Source of the DNA: Lactobacillus sp. PV012
GTDB taxonomy: Bacteria > Bacillota > Bacilli > Lactobacillales > Lactobacillaceae
Direction of reading: 5' to 3'
Length of the DNA: 64,000 bases
Assembly (NCBI RefSeq): GCF_014522325.1
Contig: NZ_CP041983.1
Coordinates: 806,001-870,000 of the forward strand
Both the position numbers and the translations under genes were made by a program. Positions 51,820-61,598 of the stretch are shown here, one piece after another. The notes beneath the pieces are model-generated. The model was not told where the DNA came from, did not search any database, and saw only the letters and a list, made by a program, of their open reading frames with translations. Every line of letters begins with the position of its first letter. Positions within the stretch are counted from its first letter, which is position 1.

Positions 51820-52518
51820 TTAAGCGAAGTTTGATTTTTGGAAATGGTCACCAACTAATTGGCGGTAGTAATTAGCCCGAGTTACACCAAAATATGGACG
51901 CAACCATAAAAAGCCAATTCCGCAAGTAATAATTGAAAGCAAGAACCAACCAATAAAGCTCAAGTCTAAGCAAAATAATTGCCACTTATGTCCCTTCATT
52001 ACTTGACGGCTTAAGCGAATTGCTTGTGTTGGTTGAACTTCATTTCCATTATCTGTTAAATCTTTAATAATGTATGGTGCCATAGAGTAAGCGTAAGATT
52101 TAATAATTCCTGGAATAATAAATAGCATACTCCAAAGAGCGATAAAGACACTTGCTAAAAAGCTAGTTAACAAACTTGGAATTATTCGTTTATTAGTTAC
52201 AGCTGCAAAAGCGCCTGTGAACACATTGCCTGCTTGCTCTGTATCTACTAAGTTAAGGTATGCATAGTAAATGCTGTAACTGAGCATCCCTACTACAATT
52301 GAGCTAAGCGCTACAGTTGAACTGGTACTACTTAATAGTGCAGATTCTTTAGGCGCTTGGCCCAAAAATCCATTACTAAATCCAATAAAATAACTTGGAT
52401 TTGAAACAATACCAATAACTCCAGCAAAAATACTATTTACTAGCGGCACTAAGATCGCCCAACCCCAGTCTCCCCTTAACTGAGATTTTGCATTCTTTTT
52501 CAATGTAGAAAATTTCAT
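51820..52518 (-). CDS. DUF975 family membrane protein
   Basis: A 232-residue protein with the DUF975 start (LKKNAKSQLRGDWGWAILVP), four or five membrane helices and the conserved LSRQVMKGHKWQLFCLDLSF segment before the last helices. The family is common in lactobacilli and streptococci; function unknown. Monocistronic. Confidence 0.82.
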   Translation of the reverse strand: MKFSTLKKNAKSQLRGDWGWAILVPLVNSIFAGVIGIVSNPSYFIGFSNGFLGQAPKESALLSSTSSTVALSSIVVGMLSYSIYYAYLNLVDTEQAGNVFTGAFAAVTNKRIIPSLLTSFLASVFIALWSMLFIIPGIIKSYAYSMAPYIIKDLTDNGNEVQPTQAIRLSRQVMKGHKWQLFCLDLSFIGWFLLSIITCGIGFLWLRPYFGVTRANYYRQLVGDHFQKSNFA

Positions 52519-52584
52519 TTTTTCCCCCTAAATAAAATTATTAATTCCTAGTTATTATAGCAATAATTTTATTTAGAATCTATT

Positions 52585-53709
52585 CTATCTTTGATTTGCC
52601 CAATATTGATAGTAATCTGTTCTTAAGTTACCATTGAAAAATTTTCTCTTTTTAGTAGCTTTTTCACCAAAGTACTTTTCAAATTCAGGATCAGAGGTTA
52701 AATAGTATTGACTAAAACTTTCAAGTGGACGCAAAGTTTGCCCCATTTCCTCATAAATTTTTTCAGCAGCTTGCCGGTCTTTTAATCTTTTCCCATAAGG
52801 TGGGTTAGCAATGATAATTCCATTTTCTAAGTCAGTTGAAAAATCTTTAACAGCCACTTGCTTAAACTTTATATCTTGTAAAACTCCAGCATTATGGGCA
52901 TTAACTTTTGCAATTTCCAAGATTGATTGATCGATATCACTGGCAATAATTGGAGCATGATCTTTTATGATTTCGGCTTTAGCTTTTTCAACTAATTCTG
53001 GGTGTAACTTTTTATCGAACCAGTCAAAATCATCAAAAGCAAATTTACGCCAAATTCCTGGTGCAACATGCTTAGCAATTAAGGCAGCTTCAATTGCAAT
53101 TGTCCCGGAACCTGTCATTGGATCAATAAAGGGATGACTACCATCGTAAGGTGTTAGTTCAATTAAGCCAGCTGCAAAATTTTCTTTAAGCGGTGCACCA
53201 CCATGTTCTACGCGATAACCACGTTTAAATAAACTTTGTCCTGTGGTATCTAAGCTTAAACGTACCTTATCTTTATAAATATGAACATCTAGTGGGTATA
53301 AGGCTCCTGTTTCTGGTAAAAAGCCACGTCGATGGTACTGATCTGTCATTTTATCTACAATTGCTTTTTTTACAATTGATTGGACATCAGGTTCAGAGTG
53401 CAATTTACTTTTAACACTCCGCCCCTTAACAGGAAATTGCGCATCCATTGGTAATAACTGTGCCCAATCATAGCTATAAGTTTCCTCATAAAGTTTGTCA
53501 AAATCAGTTGCTTTAAATTCTTTCAGCAAAATCTTAACACGATCAGCACTTCTTAACCATAAATTAGTTTTAACAATGTCTTCTTGCGTTCCCTCAAAAA
53601 AGACACGGCCGTTTTCAGTTTCAGTTTCATAGCCTAAATCTTGTAATTCCTTAGCTACTACACTTTCAAATCCTGCACCCATCGTTGCATATAATTTGTA
53701 TTTTTCCAT
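52585..53709 (-). CDS. THUMP-domain 23S rRNA (guanine-N2) methyltransferase, RlmL/YpsC-like
   Basis: A 374-residue protein with an N-terminal THUMP domain (LYATMGAGFESVVAKELQDL) and a Rossmann methyltransferase with DPMTGSGTIAIEAA and the catalytic NPPYGKRL. ATG 53709 lies behind GGAGATGATATT. It resembles the N-terminal half of E. coli RlmL, which makes m2G2445. It lies beside rnpB and gpsB as in other Firmicutes. Confidence 0.9.
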   Translation of the reverse strand: MEKYKLYATMGAGFESVVAKELQDLGYETETENGRVFFEGTQEDIVKTNLWLRSADRVKILLKEFKATDFDKLYEETYSYDWAQLLPMDAQFPVKGRSVKSKLHSEPDVQSIVKKAIVDKMTDQYHRRGFLPETGALYPLDVHIYKDKVRLSLDTTGQSLFKRGYRVEHGGAPLKENFAAGLIELTPYDGSHPFIDPMTGSGTIAIEAALIAKHVAPGIWRKFAFDDFDWFDKKLHPELVEKAKAEIIKDHAPIIASDIDQSILEIAKVNAHNAGVLQDIKFKQVAVKDFSTDLENGIIIANPPYGKRLKDRQAAEKIYEEMGQTLRPLESFSQYYLTSDPEFEKYFGEKATKKRKFFNGNLRTDYYQYWANQR

Positions 53710-53723
53710 AATATCATCTCCAT

Positions 53724-53752
53724 AAAAAAAGTTGAGCATTAATGCTCAACTT
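53724..53752 (-). terminator. Terminator of rnpB
   Basis: GTTGAGCATT/AATGCTCAAC stem followed by seven T on the minus strand. Confidence 0.9.
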
Positions 53753-54127
53753 ACCATACAAGTTTCTATAAGCCACGTTTTGTTCCAACAAAGCTTGGCA
53801 AACTTTGTTTTCAGCAATCATCTATCTCTACTATGTAGTCTCACCCATCGTTCATTTCCTTAGGTGAAAACGCCCCTACCAAATTTGGGTTGCTCACTTG
53901 CAGGGTTTACCTCGTTCCACCAACAAAATTTCTTTTGTTGCTCCGTCACTGTGGCACTTTCAGGATATTCACGCATGTCTAACAGATTTAGCGCTTTTTC
54001 CGCCATGATTTTTATAAAATCCCTCAGCTTATTGGGCTGAGTACAAACACTACGAGCATCGCAGCTCGTGTGAGCGTGGACTTTCCTCAGCTAGCTCTTG
54101 GCTAACCGCGATTGCTCAAAACTTGCA
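53753..54127 (-). ncRNA. rnpB: RNase P RNA (type B)
   Basis: On the minus strand the RNA opens with the P4-flanking consensus GAGGAAAGTCCACGCTC near 54090 and carries the universally conserved downstream stretches. It ends with AGGCTTATAGAAACTTG before the terminator. Length of about 375 bases and the Gram-positive gene order (rRNA methyltransferase, rnpB, gpsB) fit. A TATAAT at 54134-54139 (minus strand) gives a transcript start near 54127. Ends are approximate. Confidence 0.92.
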
Positions 54128-54165
54128 AAATAAATTATATCACAAATGCTAATAAAAATTAATCT

Positions 54166-54594
54166 CTATAGCCCTTGCTTATCAAGTCTTTGTTCTAGAT
54201 TAAAGACTTTACGCTCTAAAGTAGAAATTCTTTGAATCATTGCTACGTTAGTCGTAATTTCGTTACTTCCATATTTATAATCAGTTATCGGCGGTACACT
54301 CTTATTACCCTCACTTGAAGGATAATACATCTTAACGTCGTCTTCCTCAACAGATTTTGCATTTGGAAAACGTCTACTATCTGTTTCAGCTTCTTGCTTT
54401 TGCTGTAATTTTGTATTTAATTCTTGTATTTTTGTTTGATATTCATTAATGATTTGGATGAAATTGGTATAATCTGCAATAATTGTATCTAAATAACTAT
54501 CGACCTCTGTTTGGTCATATCCTTTTACTTTAGATTTAAATCTCTTTTGCAGAATATCATCCGCTGACAATTTAATGTCTTGTAAATCTGCCAT
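54166..54594 (-). CDS. gpsB: Cell-cycle protein GpsB (DivIVA family)
   Basis: A 142-residue protein with the GpsB N-terminal lipid- and PBP-binding coiled coil (ILQKRFKSKVKGYDQTEVDS), a long central coiled coil, a variable linker, and a short C-terminal trimerisation helix (ISTLERKVFNLEQRLDKQ). GpsB couples division and elongation by binding PBP1-type enzymes. ATG 54594 is preferred to the upstream in-frame codon. Confidence 0.9.
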   Translation of the reverse strand: MADLQDIKLSADDILQKRFKSKVKGYDQTEVDSYLDTIIADYTNFIQIINEYQTKIQELNTKLQQKQEAETDSRRFPNAKSVEEDDVKMYYPSSEGNKSVPPITDYKYGSNEITTNVAMIQRISTLERKVFNLEQRLDKQGL

Positions 54595-54659
54595 GTTTCT
54601 CACAGCTCCTTTGCTTATATTTTAGCAAAAAAGCTCCTTTATTAAAATAGAAGTAACCT

Positions 54660-55205
54660 CTATCTTGCTAAATATTCTTCTGCTGTCTCTTGCAAATCAT
54701 AAAAATCAATTAAATTAACATCATAATTGCTTTTTTCCTGGTTTCTTTTGATAAACTCATAATCATATCTGCTTTTGCCAGGATGTTCTGGATCGTAAAT
54801 CAGTAAGGCTTGGTCGCTATGAGTAAACATAAATTGTTGATAGTTTTTCAATTGGCTTGGATTTTGATACGATTGCTTAGAAACAGAAGCATAAAAATCA
54901 ACTTTATTTTTTAACTCTTCAAAATGAAGTTGGTTTTTTTCATTCCAATTTTTAGCAAAATCTGCATAAGGTGTTAACATCCCCACCTGCAAAGGATACT
55001 CCTTTGCTAATTCTAACCCTACTTCTAGACTCCATTGTTCAACACCTAAATTTCCCCCACTTAAGATCCAATCGAGTTCGCCGTTTTCTAAAAGAGATCG
55101 ATAATATTTCTTTAATGCATACTTTATTACTTGCAGCTTTTTTTCTTTCTCATTAAAAATATTTAATTCATAACTGCGATATCCTGTTACCCATAATCTT
55201 TTCAT
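54660..55205 (-). CDS. ypsA: DUF1273 (YpsA, SLOG superfamily) protein
   Basis: A 181-residue protein with the YpsA start RLWVTGYRSYELNIF, the nucleotide-binding GGNLGVEQWSLEV and the conserved YDPEHPGKSRYD. The SLOG fold binds nucleotide-like ligands; YpsA affects cell division in B. subtilis and staphylococci. It is next to gpsB and divergent from recU, the standard order. Confidence 0.88.
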   Translation of the reverse strand: MKRLWVTGYRSYELNIFNEKEKKLQVIKYALKKYYRSLLENGELDWILSGGNLGVEQWSLEVGLELAKEYPLQVGMLTPYADFAKNWNEKNQLHFEELKNKVDFYASVSKQSYQNPSQLKNYQQFMFTHSDQALLIYDPEHPGKSRYDYEFIKRNQEKSNYDVNLIDFYDLQETAEEYLAR

Positions 55206-55281
55206 AATTTTTCCTTACTTTTTCACACTTTTAAAATTTGTTCAATAACTGCTATAATTGATGCTATCAGGAGTGAAGTAA

Positions 55282-55935
55282 ATGGTCAATTATCCTACTG
55301 GAAGTCTGATCAATTTTAATGATGGTCAGACAAGAGATTTAATTAATAAAACAAAGAACAAAAAGGTAGCTCGACATAAAGATACTGTTTTTTCTGATCG
55401 TGGAATGAACTTAGAGCAGCAAATTAATGAATCGAATAACTATTACCTTTCAAAAAATATAGCTGTTGTCCATAAAAAGCCTACTCCCGTTCAAATTGTC
55501 AAAGTCGACTATCCTAAACGTTCACGCGCCGTAATTAAAGAAGCTTACTTCAGACAAGCTTCAACTACAGATTATAATGGTGTCTACAAAGGCTACTATC
55601 TTGATTTTGAAGCTAAAGAGACCCGTAATAAGCAATCTTTTCCTTTAAAAAATTTTCATGAACACCAAATAATTCACTTAAGTCAATGTCTAAGACAACA
55701 AGGAATTTGTTTTACGATAATTAGGTTTGCGAGTTTAAATCGGTATTTTGTTACGCCTGCCAGTTTTATTGTAGATGCTTGGTATGCGTGGAAGAAAAAA
55801 GATAAAAGTTCAATTAGTTTAATTCAGCTTAGTGAAAATTCAATTGAAATTAAAAGTGGCTATCGCCCTACTCTCCCTTATTTACAAGCTGTTGACAAAA
55901 TTATAGAAAGATCGGAAGTAAAAAATGACAGATAA
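55282..55935 (+). CDS. recU: Holliday junction resolvase RecU
   Basis: A 217-residue protein with the RecU signatures GMNLEQQINESNNYYL, the catalytic YNGVYKGYYLDFEAKETRNK and FHEHQIIHL. It resolves recombination junctions and aids chromosome segregation. It overlaps pbp1A by 11 bases, the conserved recU-pbp operon. Confidence 0.93.
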   Translation: MVNYPTGSLINFNDGQTRDLINKTKNKKVARHKDTVFSDRGMNLEQQINESNNYYLSKNIAVVHKKPTPVQIVKVDYPKRSRAVIKEAYFRQASTTDYNGVYKGYYLDFEAKETRNKQSFPLKNFHEHQIIHLSQCLRQQGICFTIIRFASLNRYFVTPASFIVDAWYAWKKKDKSSISLIQLSENSIEIKSGYRPTLPYLQAVDKIIERSEVKNDR

Positions 55936-58327
55936 TCAAAATCAATCTCGACCCTCCAGAGTATCTCGCCTACGTTCAAAAGGAAAAAAGAAAAATATTT
56001 TTCTTAGAATCATAAAATGGATTTTTATTACTTTTTTGATTGTAATTGTGGGTGGAATTGGGCTTTTTGCTTACTATGCTAAAGATGCACCTAGCATTTC
56101 TCAAGCACAACTCCAAAGTGGCGGAACAAGTAGCTTATACACTAATAATGGAAAGTTTCTTCTTTCTTTAGGTTCCTCTAAAAGAACTTACGTCAAAAAT
56201 AATAAAATACCTACTACTTTAAAAAATGCCGTTGTCTCTGTCGAAGATAGACGCTTTTACAAAGAAGGCATTGGTCTAGATCCAATTAGAATTATCGGAT
56301 CAGTTTTAGTTAATGCTAAAAGTGGTGGCGTTGCTGCTGGTGGATCAACCATTACCCAACAATTAGTGAAGTTGTCCGTTTTTTCAACTGATGCTTCTCA
56401 GCGTACACTTAAACGCAAAGCCCAAGAAGCCTGGCTTTCAATGAAAGTAGAACGTGAATTTAGTAAAAACCAAATTTTAGAGTTCTATATTAATAAGGTT
56501 TATATGAATTATGGTATTTATGGGATGGGAACAGCCGCTGAGTTTTATTATGGTAAAAGTCTAGATGATTTATCTTTGCCGCAGTTAGCTTTATTGGCAG
56601 GGATGCCTAATGCACCAGTTGCGTACGATCCTTATGTATATCCTGCAAAGGCAAAATACAGACGTGACATTGTTTTAAAATCGATGCTGACTAATCATAA
56701 GATCACCAAGGCACAATATAAAAAGGCAGTTAACACGCCAATTACTGAAGGACTCCAGCCTAAGAAAACAACTGTTGATTCTACTTTGAGAAAAGTTGAT
56801 GATCCATATATTAAAGAGGTAATTTCTGAAGTTAAAAGTAAAGGATTTAATCCTTACAACGATAATTTAAAAATTACTGTCAATATTGATCAAGATGCAC
56901 AAAATAAACTTTATGAACTTGCAAATGATGGCGAAGTGCCTTTTACCAATGATAAGATGCAAGTGGGTGCAACGATTGTCAATCCAAAAAATGGACACGT
57001 AATTGCTATCCTTGGAGGGCGAAAACTCCCTTCTGTTCAATTAGGGCTTAACCGTGCTGTTCAAACTGGGCGTTCAACCGGTTCTACAATTAAACCAGTA
57101 CTTGATTATGGACCAGCAATTGAGTACCTGTACTGGCCAACTTCTTACATTCTCAATGATAGTAAGTACATTTATCCTGGTACTAATATTCAACTCTATG
57201 ATTGGGATAATACTTATAAGGGTAAAATGTCTATGCGCCAAGCACTAGTTGAATCACGAAATGTTCCAGCTGTCCAAACTTTGGCTAAAGTTGGTGTAAG
57301 TCGTGCTTCCCTTTTTGCTAAAAAAATGGGTGTCAATGTTCCTTCAGATTCAGGTTTATCTGTTGGTATCGGTGCCAATGCTTCTTCTCTTCAAATGGCA
57401 GGTGCTTATAGTGCTTTTGCTAATAATGGTGTATACCACAAGCCACAATTTGTTTCTAAAATTGAAACTCCTGATGGAATTACTCGTAAGTATGACAGTG
57501 AAGGAACTCGTGTTATGAAGGACTATACAGCTTACATGATGACAGATATGCTTAAAGGTGTCTTCACTGGAAAAGGATCTGGGACCGCTGCTAGAATTGA
57601 TAACCTTTATGAAGCTGGTAAAACGGGAACTGTAAAATATTCAGAAGATGATCTTGTTAAATATCCGCAATACGCAAATTCTCCAAAAGATGCTTGGTTT
57701 GTAGGATATACTAAATTATATTCAATGGGTATCTGGACAGGATATGACAATCTTAAAGATGGAACTCCATCAGGCGTTGGAGAGAACTCGGCTCAACTTC
57801 TTTATAAAAAGATGATGCAATACTTGATGGAAAATAAACCAAATGAAGATTGGAGTCAGCCTTCATCAGTTGTTGGACGTAAAATTGTTAATGGTACTGA
57901 AAATGATGTTGCAAGATCTGGAGCAAGTAACGCAACTTGGCAATTATTTGTTAAAGGCCATGCTCCAATTGATCCTTATGGTAACAGTGATGAAAAAGTA
58001 ACCACTGTCAAAAGAAGAGATGAAGATTATGATGATGATACAAAAGTAGATAATGATGAAAAAATAAGTAGCTCACGTAAAGATAAAGATGAGGATGATA
58101 CTTCTTCCACTTCAAAGAGTTCTATTTCTGAAAAAGAGAGTTCAGCCTCCTCATCTAAACAAACTGCTACACAATCTTCAACTCAAAATAATGAAACAAC
58201 AAATACAAATTCACAGTCAAAAGCTGAAAGTGTTTCTCAGTCTACCCCTCCATCATCTTCAGAAACTAGTCAGACAAATGCTCAACCTAAAGCAACCACT
58301 GATAATAAGGATACAAATCTTAACTAA
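55925..58327 (+). CDS. pbp1A: Class A penicillin-binding protein 1A
   Basis: An 800-residue bifunctional enzyme: a short basic cytoplasmic tail, one membrane helix (WIFITFLIVIVGGIGLFAYY), a glycosyltransferase domain (VEDRRFYKEGIGLD, GGSTITQQLVK) and a transpeptidase domain with SxxK in STGSTIKP, the SRN motif and KTGT. The last 110 residues are a Ser/Thr/Asp-rich, low-complexity extracellular tail. It polymerises and cross-links peptidoglycan; GpsB is its usual partner. Confidence 0.95.
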   Translation: MTDNQNQSRPSRVSRLRSKGKKKNIFLRIIKWIFITFLIVIVGGIGLFAYYAKDAPSISQAQLQSGGTSSLYTNNGKFLLSLGSSKRTYVKNNKIPTTLKNAVVSVEDRRFYKEGIGLDPIRIIGSVLVNAKSGGVAAGGSTITQQLVKLSVFSTDASQRTLKRKAQEAWLSMKVEREFSKNQILEFYINKVYMNYGIYGMGTAAEFYYGKSLDDLSLPQLALLAGMPNAPVAYDPYVYPAKAKYRRDIVLKSMLTNHKITKAQYKKAVNTPITEGLQPKKTTVDSTLRKVDDPYIKEVISEVKSKGFNPYNDNLKITVNIDQDAQNKLYELANDGEVPFTNDKMQVGATIVNPKNGHVIAILGGRKLPSVQLGLNRAVQTGRSTGSTIKPVLDYGPAIEYLYWPTSYILNDSKYIYPGTNIQLYDWDNTYKGKMSMRQALVESRNVPAVQTLAKVGVSRASLFAKKMGVNVPSDSGLSVGIGANASSLQMAGAYSAFANNGVYHKPQFVSKIETPDGITRKYDSEGTRVMKDYTAYMMTDMLKGVFTGKGSGTAARIDNLYEAGKTGTVKYSEDDLVKYPQYANSPKDAWFVGYTKLYSMGIWTGYDNLKDGTPSGVGENSAQLLYKKMMQYLMENKPNEDWSQPSSVVGRKIVNGTENDVARSGASNATWQLFVKGHAPIDPYGNSDEKVTTVKRRDEDYDDDTKVDNDEKISSSRKDKDEDDTSSTSKSSISEKESSASSSKQTATQSSTQNNETTNTNSQSKAESVSQSTPPSSSETSQTNAQPKATTDNKDTNLN

Positions 58328-58341
58328 TTAAATAAAATAAT

Positions 58342-58388
58342 AAAAAGCTTGATAATTCAACGTTTTAAACGAAATTATCAAGCTTTTT
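58342..58388. terminator. Bidirectional terminator between pbp1A and nth
   Basis: AAAAGCTTGATAATT pairs with AATTATCAAGCTTTTTT. Confidence 0.88.
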
Positions 58389-58393
58389 TATTT

Positions 58394-59014
58394 CTAACTA
58401 AGCAAACTATAAGGATCAATGTCTTTTTTGCGAGCTGGTAATTTATAACGACCAAAAGCAATTAGGGCATGATGAGCATGAATCCACTGCTCCTGTGGTA
58501 AAATTTCTTCCAGGCGTTTTTCAATTTGATGAGGCGTAGCTTTTGCAGGTACAATTTTAAAAAGTTTAGAAATTCTAGACACATGAGTATCAACAGCGAT
58601 AGCAGGTATTTTAAAGGCTTCTGCTAAAACAACATTTGCTGTCTTTTCCCCTACTCCCGGAAGAGTAATTAAAGTTTGTTTTTCTCGGGGGACTACCCCA
58701 TTAAAGCGGTCTGTAAGAATAGTTGCTGTTTCCTTTAAATGTTTAGCTTTAGTACGATAGAGACCAATAACCTTAATTGTAGACTCTATTTCTGAAAGAG
58801 AAGCATTTTTTAAGCTTTTACTATCCGGAAACTTTTGATTAAAATTAGGAGTTACCTTATTTACCATCTTATCTGTAGTCTGTGCGCTCATCATTACTGC
58901 ACATAGCAAGTGAAAAACACTATCCCATTTTAGTTCTCCTTTTGCATCAGGAAAAATATTCATTATTTTTTGAAGAACAACTAGCGCTTCTTCATCAGAA
59001 AGTAATTTTTCCAT
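58394..59014 (-). CDS. nth: Endonuclease III without the iron-sulfur cluster cysteines
   Basis: A 206-residue HhH-GPD glycosylase/lyase with MMSAQTTDKMVNKVTP, the hairpin LPGVGEKTANVV bearing the catalytic lysine, and the catalytic aspartate in AVDTHVSR. The C-terminus reads AFGRYKLPARKKDIDPYSLLS, where the usual C-x6-C-x2-C-x5-C cluster is expected; no cysteine is present there. The enzyme should keep the catalytic residues but lack the 4Fe-4S cluster. It is last in a dnaD-nth unit, as in other Firmicutes. Confidence 0.9.
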   Translation of the reverse strand: MEKLLSDEEALVVLQKIMNIFPDAKGELKWDSVFHLLCAVMMSAQTTDKMVNKVTPNFNQKFPDSKSLKNASLSEIESTIKVIGLYRTKAKHLKETATILTDRFNGVVPREKQTLITLPGVGEKTANVVLAEAFKIPAIAVDTHVSRISKLFKIVPAKATPHQIEKRLEEILPQEQWIHAHHALIAFGRYKLPARKKDIDPYSLLS

Positions 59015-59031
59015 CTTTGGTATCCCTTCAT

Positions 59032-59667
59032 TTAAAATTTTGTTCTTTGTAAAAATCCCTTAACTTGTTCTGGTGTCTTTAAGTTGTGTTGTTGCCAATT
59101 TAATAGAATTCGATCAACATATTTAAAATTATATACTTGAGCTAAAACAGCTTCACATAAAGCCATCTTTATTATTTCATTATCATAATGATCAATATTT
59201 ATCCAAGCAGCTACTTCTTGACGTTCAATTGGACTTAACAACCTTCCAAACTCTACTTCAAATTGATGGACTAAAATTTGAATTGGATCTTCTTGAACTT
59301 CCTTAATTTCTAAATTCTCACTGGCCACTTCCTGATGATTTTTAAGGTAATTGTCTAATTTTGTATATAATGGCGAAAGGTCATAATAGCTTGTAATCTT
59401 ACCATTCTCATCCTTCTTTTGTCGCAAAGCAATCACTTTATCATCAATAAGTTCTTGAATTACTTCCCCAACTTGTATTGGACTAAGTGTCATTTCTTGA
59501 GCTAGTAATTCATTGCTAGGAAATAAATTATTCTTTTGATAGTATGCTTCCAATTTTAATAAGACCAGTAGAGATAATTCACTTAAATTTAAATGAATAT
59601 AATTTTTTAACAGTACATTAGGAATGCTCAAAAAACCATCTGTGCGGTAGTTATTAAAAGATACCAT
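59032..59667 (-). CDS. dnaD: DnaD-family replication initiation protein
   Basis: A 211-residue protein with the DDBH1 winged helix (SELSLLVLLKLEAYYQKNNL, LSPIQVGEVIQELIDD) and the C-terminal DDBH2 domain with the YxxxIxxxW-type ending (YVDRILLNWQQHNLKTPEQV). It helps load the replicative helicase with DnaA and DnaB. AAAGGAGGGG precedes ATG; nth follows 17 bases after its end. Confidence 0.9.
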   Translation of the reverse strand: MVSFNNYRTDGFLSIPNVLLKNYIHLNLSELSLLVLLKLEAYYQKNNLFPSNELLAQEMTLSPIQVGEVIQELIDDKVIALRQKKDENGKITSYYDLSPLYTKLDNYLKNHQEVASENLEIKEVQEDPIQILVHQFEVEFGRLLSPIERQEVAAWINIDHYDNEIIKMALCEAVLAQVYNFKYVDRILLNWQQHNLKTPEQVKGFLQRTKF

Positions 59668-59680
59668 ATTTCCCCTCCTT

Positions 59681-59714
59681 TAAAAAAGAGCTGAACAATG
59701 AGTTCAGCTCTTTT
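59681..59714. terminator. Terminator after asnS
   Basis: AAAAGAGCTGAAC/GTTCAGCTCTTTT hairpin, near perfect, between asnS and dnaD. Confidence 0.88.
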
Positions 59715-59722
59715 AATCTAAT

Positions 59723-61021
59723 TTATGGACGTAAGCGATTGATCATTCTTGGGAATGGAACAGCTTCACGAATATGATCTAACTTACAAATCCAGCCGAG
59801 ATATCTTTCAAATCCAATACCAAAGCCAGAGTGAGGAACAGAACCATATTTACGTAAATCAAGGTACCATTCATAATCTTTTTCGTTTAATCCTGCTTCT
59901 TTAATTTGTGCCTTTAAAGTTTCATAGTCACTTTCACGTTCACTACCACCGATAATTTCTCCATAACCTTCTGGAGCAAGAACATCAGCACATAAATATT
60001 CTTTTGGATTATCTGGGTTCTTCTTCATATAGAATGGTTTGATAGAAGTTGGATAATTTAAAATGAAAACTGGACGATCAAATTGCTCAGAAATATAAGC
60101 TTCATCTGGTGCACCAAAGTCGTCTCCCCACTTAAAGTCACGTCCTGCATCTTGAAGCATCTTAACAGCTTCATCATAACTTAATCGAGGGAAATTACCT
60201 TCAGTAGTTGGTCTTAACTTTTCAGGATCTCTTCCTAAAAGGCGTAATTCATATTCACAGTTATCTAAAATACGCTTAGTTACGAAAGCCAATAATCTTT
60301 CTTGAATATCTAAAGATTCATCTTGACTCATCCAAGCCATTTCTGGCTCCATCATCCAAAACTCAGTCAAGTGACGACGTGTTTTAGATTCTTCAGCTCT
60401 AAAAGTTGGACCAAAAGTAAATACCTTACCGAAGGCAGCTGCTCCAACTTCTCCATATAATTGACCTGATTGTGAAAGGTAAGCATCAGTATTGAAATAG
60501 TCAATATGGAATAATTCAGTAGTTCCTTCTGGAGCTGATTGCATTAAAATAGGTGCATCAAATTTTATAAATCCTTCTTGTTCGAAGAAATCTACAATTG
60601 CCTTGAAAGCTTGATTTCTAATTTGCATGATAGCAAAAGGTCTCTTAGATCTTAGCCATAAATGACGGTGATCTAACAAGAAATCAATCCCATGTTCTTT
60701 ATTACCAATTGGATAGCCTTCATTATTAGTTACAATCTCTAAATCAGAAATTTTTATTTCATAACCAAAGTGAGATCTTTCATCTTTATTAATTGTTCCA
60801 GTAATGTACATGCTTGCTTCTGGGTGTAAACTCTTTGCAGCATTAAATACTTCTTCTGGAACATCCTTTTTTAAAAGAACTCCTTGGAAAAATGCAGTAC
60901 CATCACGTAATTGTAAAAACATGATTTTACCACTTGAACGCTTGTCTGTAAGCCATACATGCATCTTGACTTCTTCGCCAACATGCTTTGAGGCATCTTT
61001 AATTGAAATTAATTCTGTCAT
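59723..61021 (-). CDS. asnS: Asparaginyl-tRNA synthetase
   Basis: A 432-residue class II synthetase with an N-terminal OB fold ([20 protein letters not shown]) and motifs 2 and 3 ([20 protein letters not shown] and [13 protein letters not shown]). Length and the asparagine-type motif details fit AsnRS rather than AspRS. A terminator follows, so dnaD is separate. Confidence 0.94.
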   Translation of the reverse strand: MTELISIKDASKHVGEEVKMHVWLTDKRSSGKIMFLQLRDGTAFFQGVLLKKDVPEEVFNAAKSLHPEASMYITGTINKDERSHFGYEIKISDLEIVTNNEGYPIGNKEHGIDFLLDHRHLWLRSKRPFAIMQIRNQAFKAIVDFFEQEGFIKFDAPILMQSAPEGTTELFHIDYFNTDAYLSQSGQLYGEVGAAAFGKVFTFGPTFRAEESKTRRHLTEFWMMEPEMAWMSQDESLDIQERLLAFVTKRILDNCEYELRLLGRDPEKLRPTTEGNFPRLSYDEAVKMLQDAGRDFKWGDDFGAPDEAYISEQFDRPVFILNYPTSIKPFYMKKNPDNPKEYLCADVLAPEGYGEIIGGSERESDYETLKAQIKEAGLNEKDYEWYLDLRKYGSVPHSGFGIGFERYLGWICKLDHIREAVPFPRMINRLRP

Positions 61022-61103
61022 TCGTTACCAACCTTTATTGAATAAACTTAACTTAATTATACTAAAAAAAATTATTAACGTTAAGATGCTAAGAGAATCT
61101 AAT

Positions 61104-61598
61104 TTATAAATTATCAATATAAGAAAGTTTTTCTCCAGACTTAAAACTATAAATTACATAGAGATAATTTCCATTATCTTTCTTATAAGTGATTTCCCAA
61201 ACTGGGGTATCCTTATACCACCCCAATTCCACTTGAGGATTTTTGTAATTAGGATACTGCGTATTAAATAATTTTAATACTTTTTGCTCACTAATACCAT
61301 CTTTTGAATTATAAAGATACGATTTTTTACTTTTTGGAAGATAAATAAAGTAATATTTTTTCCCTTTTTTATCTGTTCCTAGTAAGCTATTACTTTCTGT
61401 ATCCCCACTTAAATGGTACGTCTCTTCAACTTTAGTAATTGGTGTTTTCTTAAGGGCAATCTTTTCGACTGCTTTTTCTCCTTGTGCTCGTGAATTAGTA
61501 CCGACTAAAAAAATAACCACACAAATACCATAGATTATGATTAAAGTGGCAATAATCCCACCTAAAATTTTTAAACCTCTTTTAACTGTTTGATTCAT
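61104..61598 (-). CDS. DUF5590-type membrane-anchored protein
   Basis: A 164-residue protein with one N-terminal membrane helix (GGIIATLIIIYGICVVIFLV) and an extracellular domain containing KYYFIYLPKSKKSYLYN and WEITYKKDNGNYLYVIYSF. This matches the YpmB-like family found between dinG and asnS in Firmicutes. Function unknown. ATG 61598 overlaps the end of dinG by 17 bases. Confidence 0.8.
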   Translation of the reverse strand: MNQTVKRGLKILGGIIATLIIIYGICVVIFLVGTNSRAQGEKAVEKIALKKTPITKVEETYHLSGDTESNSLLGTDKKGKKYYFIYLPKSKKSYLYNSKDGISEQKVLKLFNTQYPNYKNPQVELGWYKDTPVWEITYKKDNGNYLYVIYSFKSGEKLSYIDNL

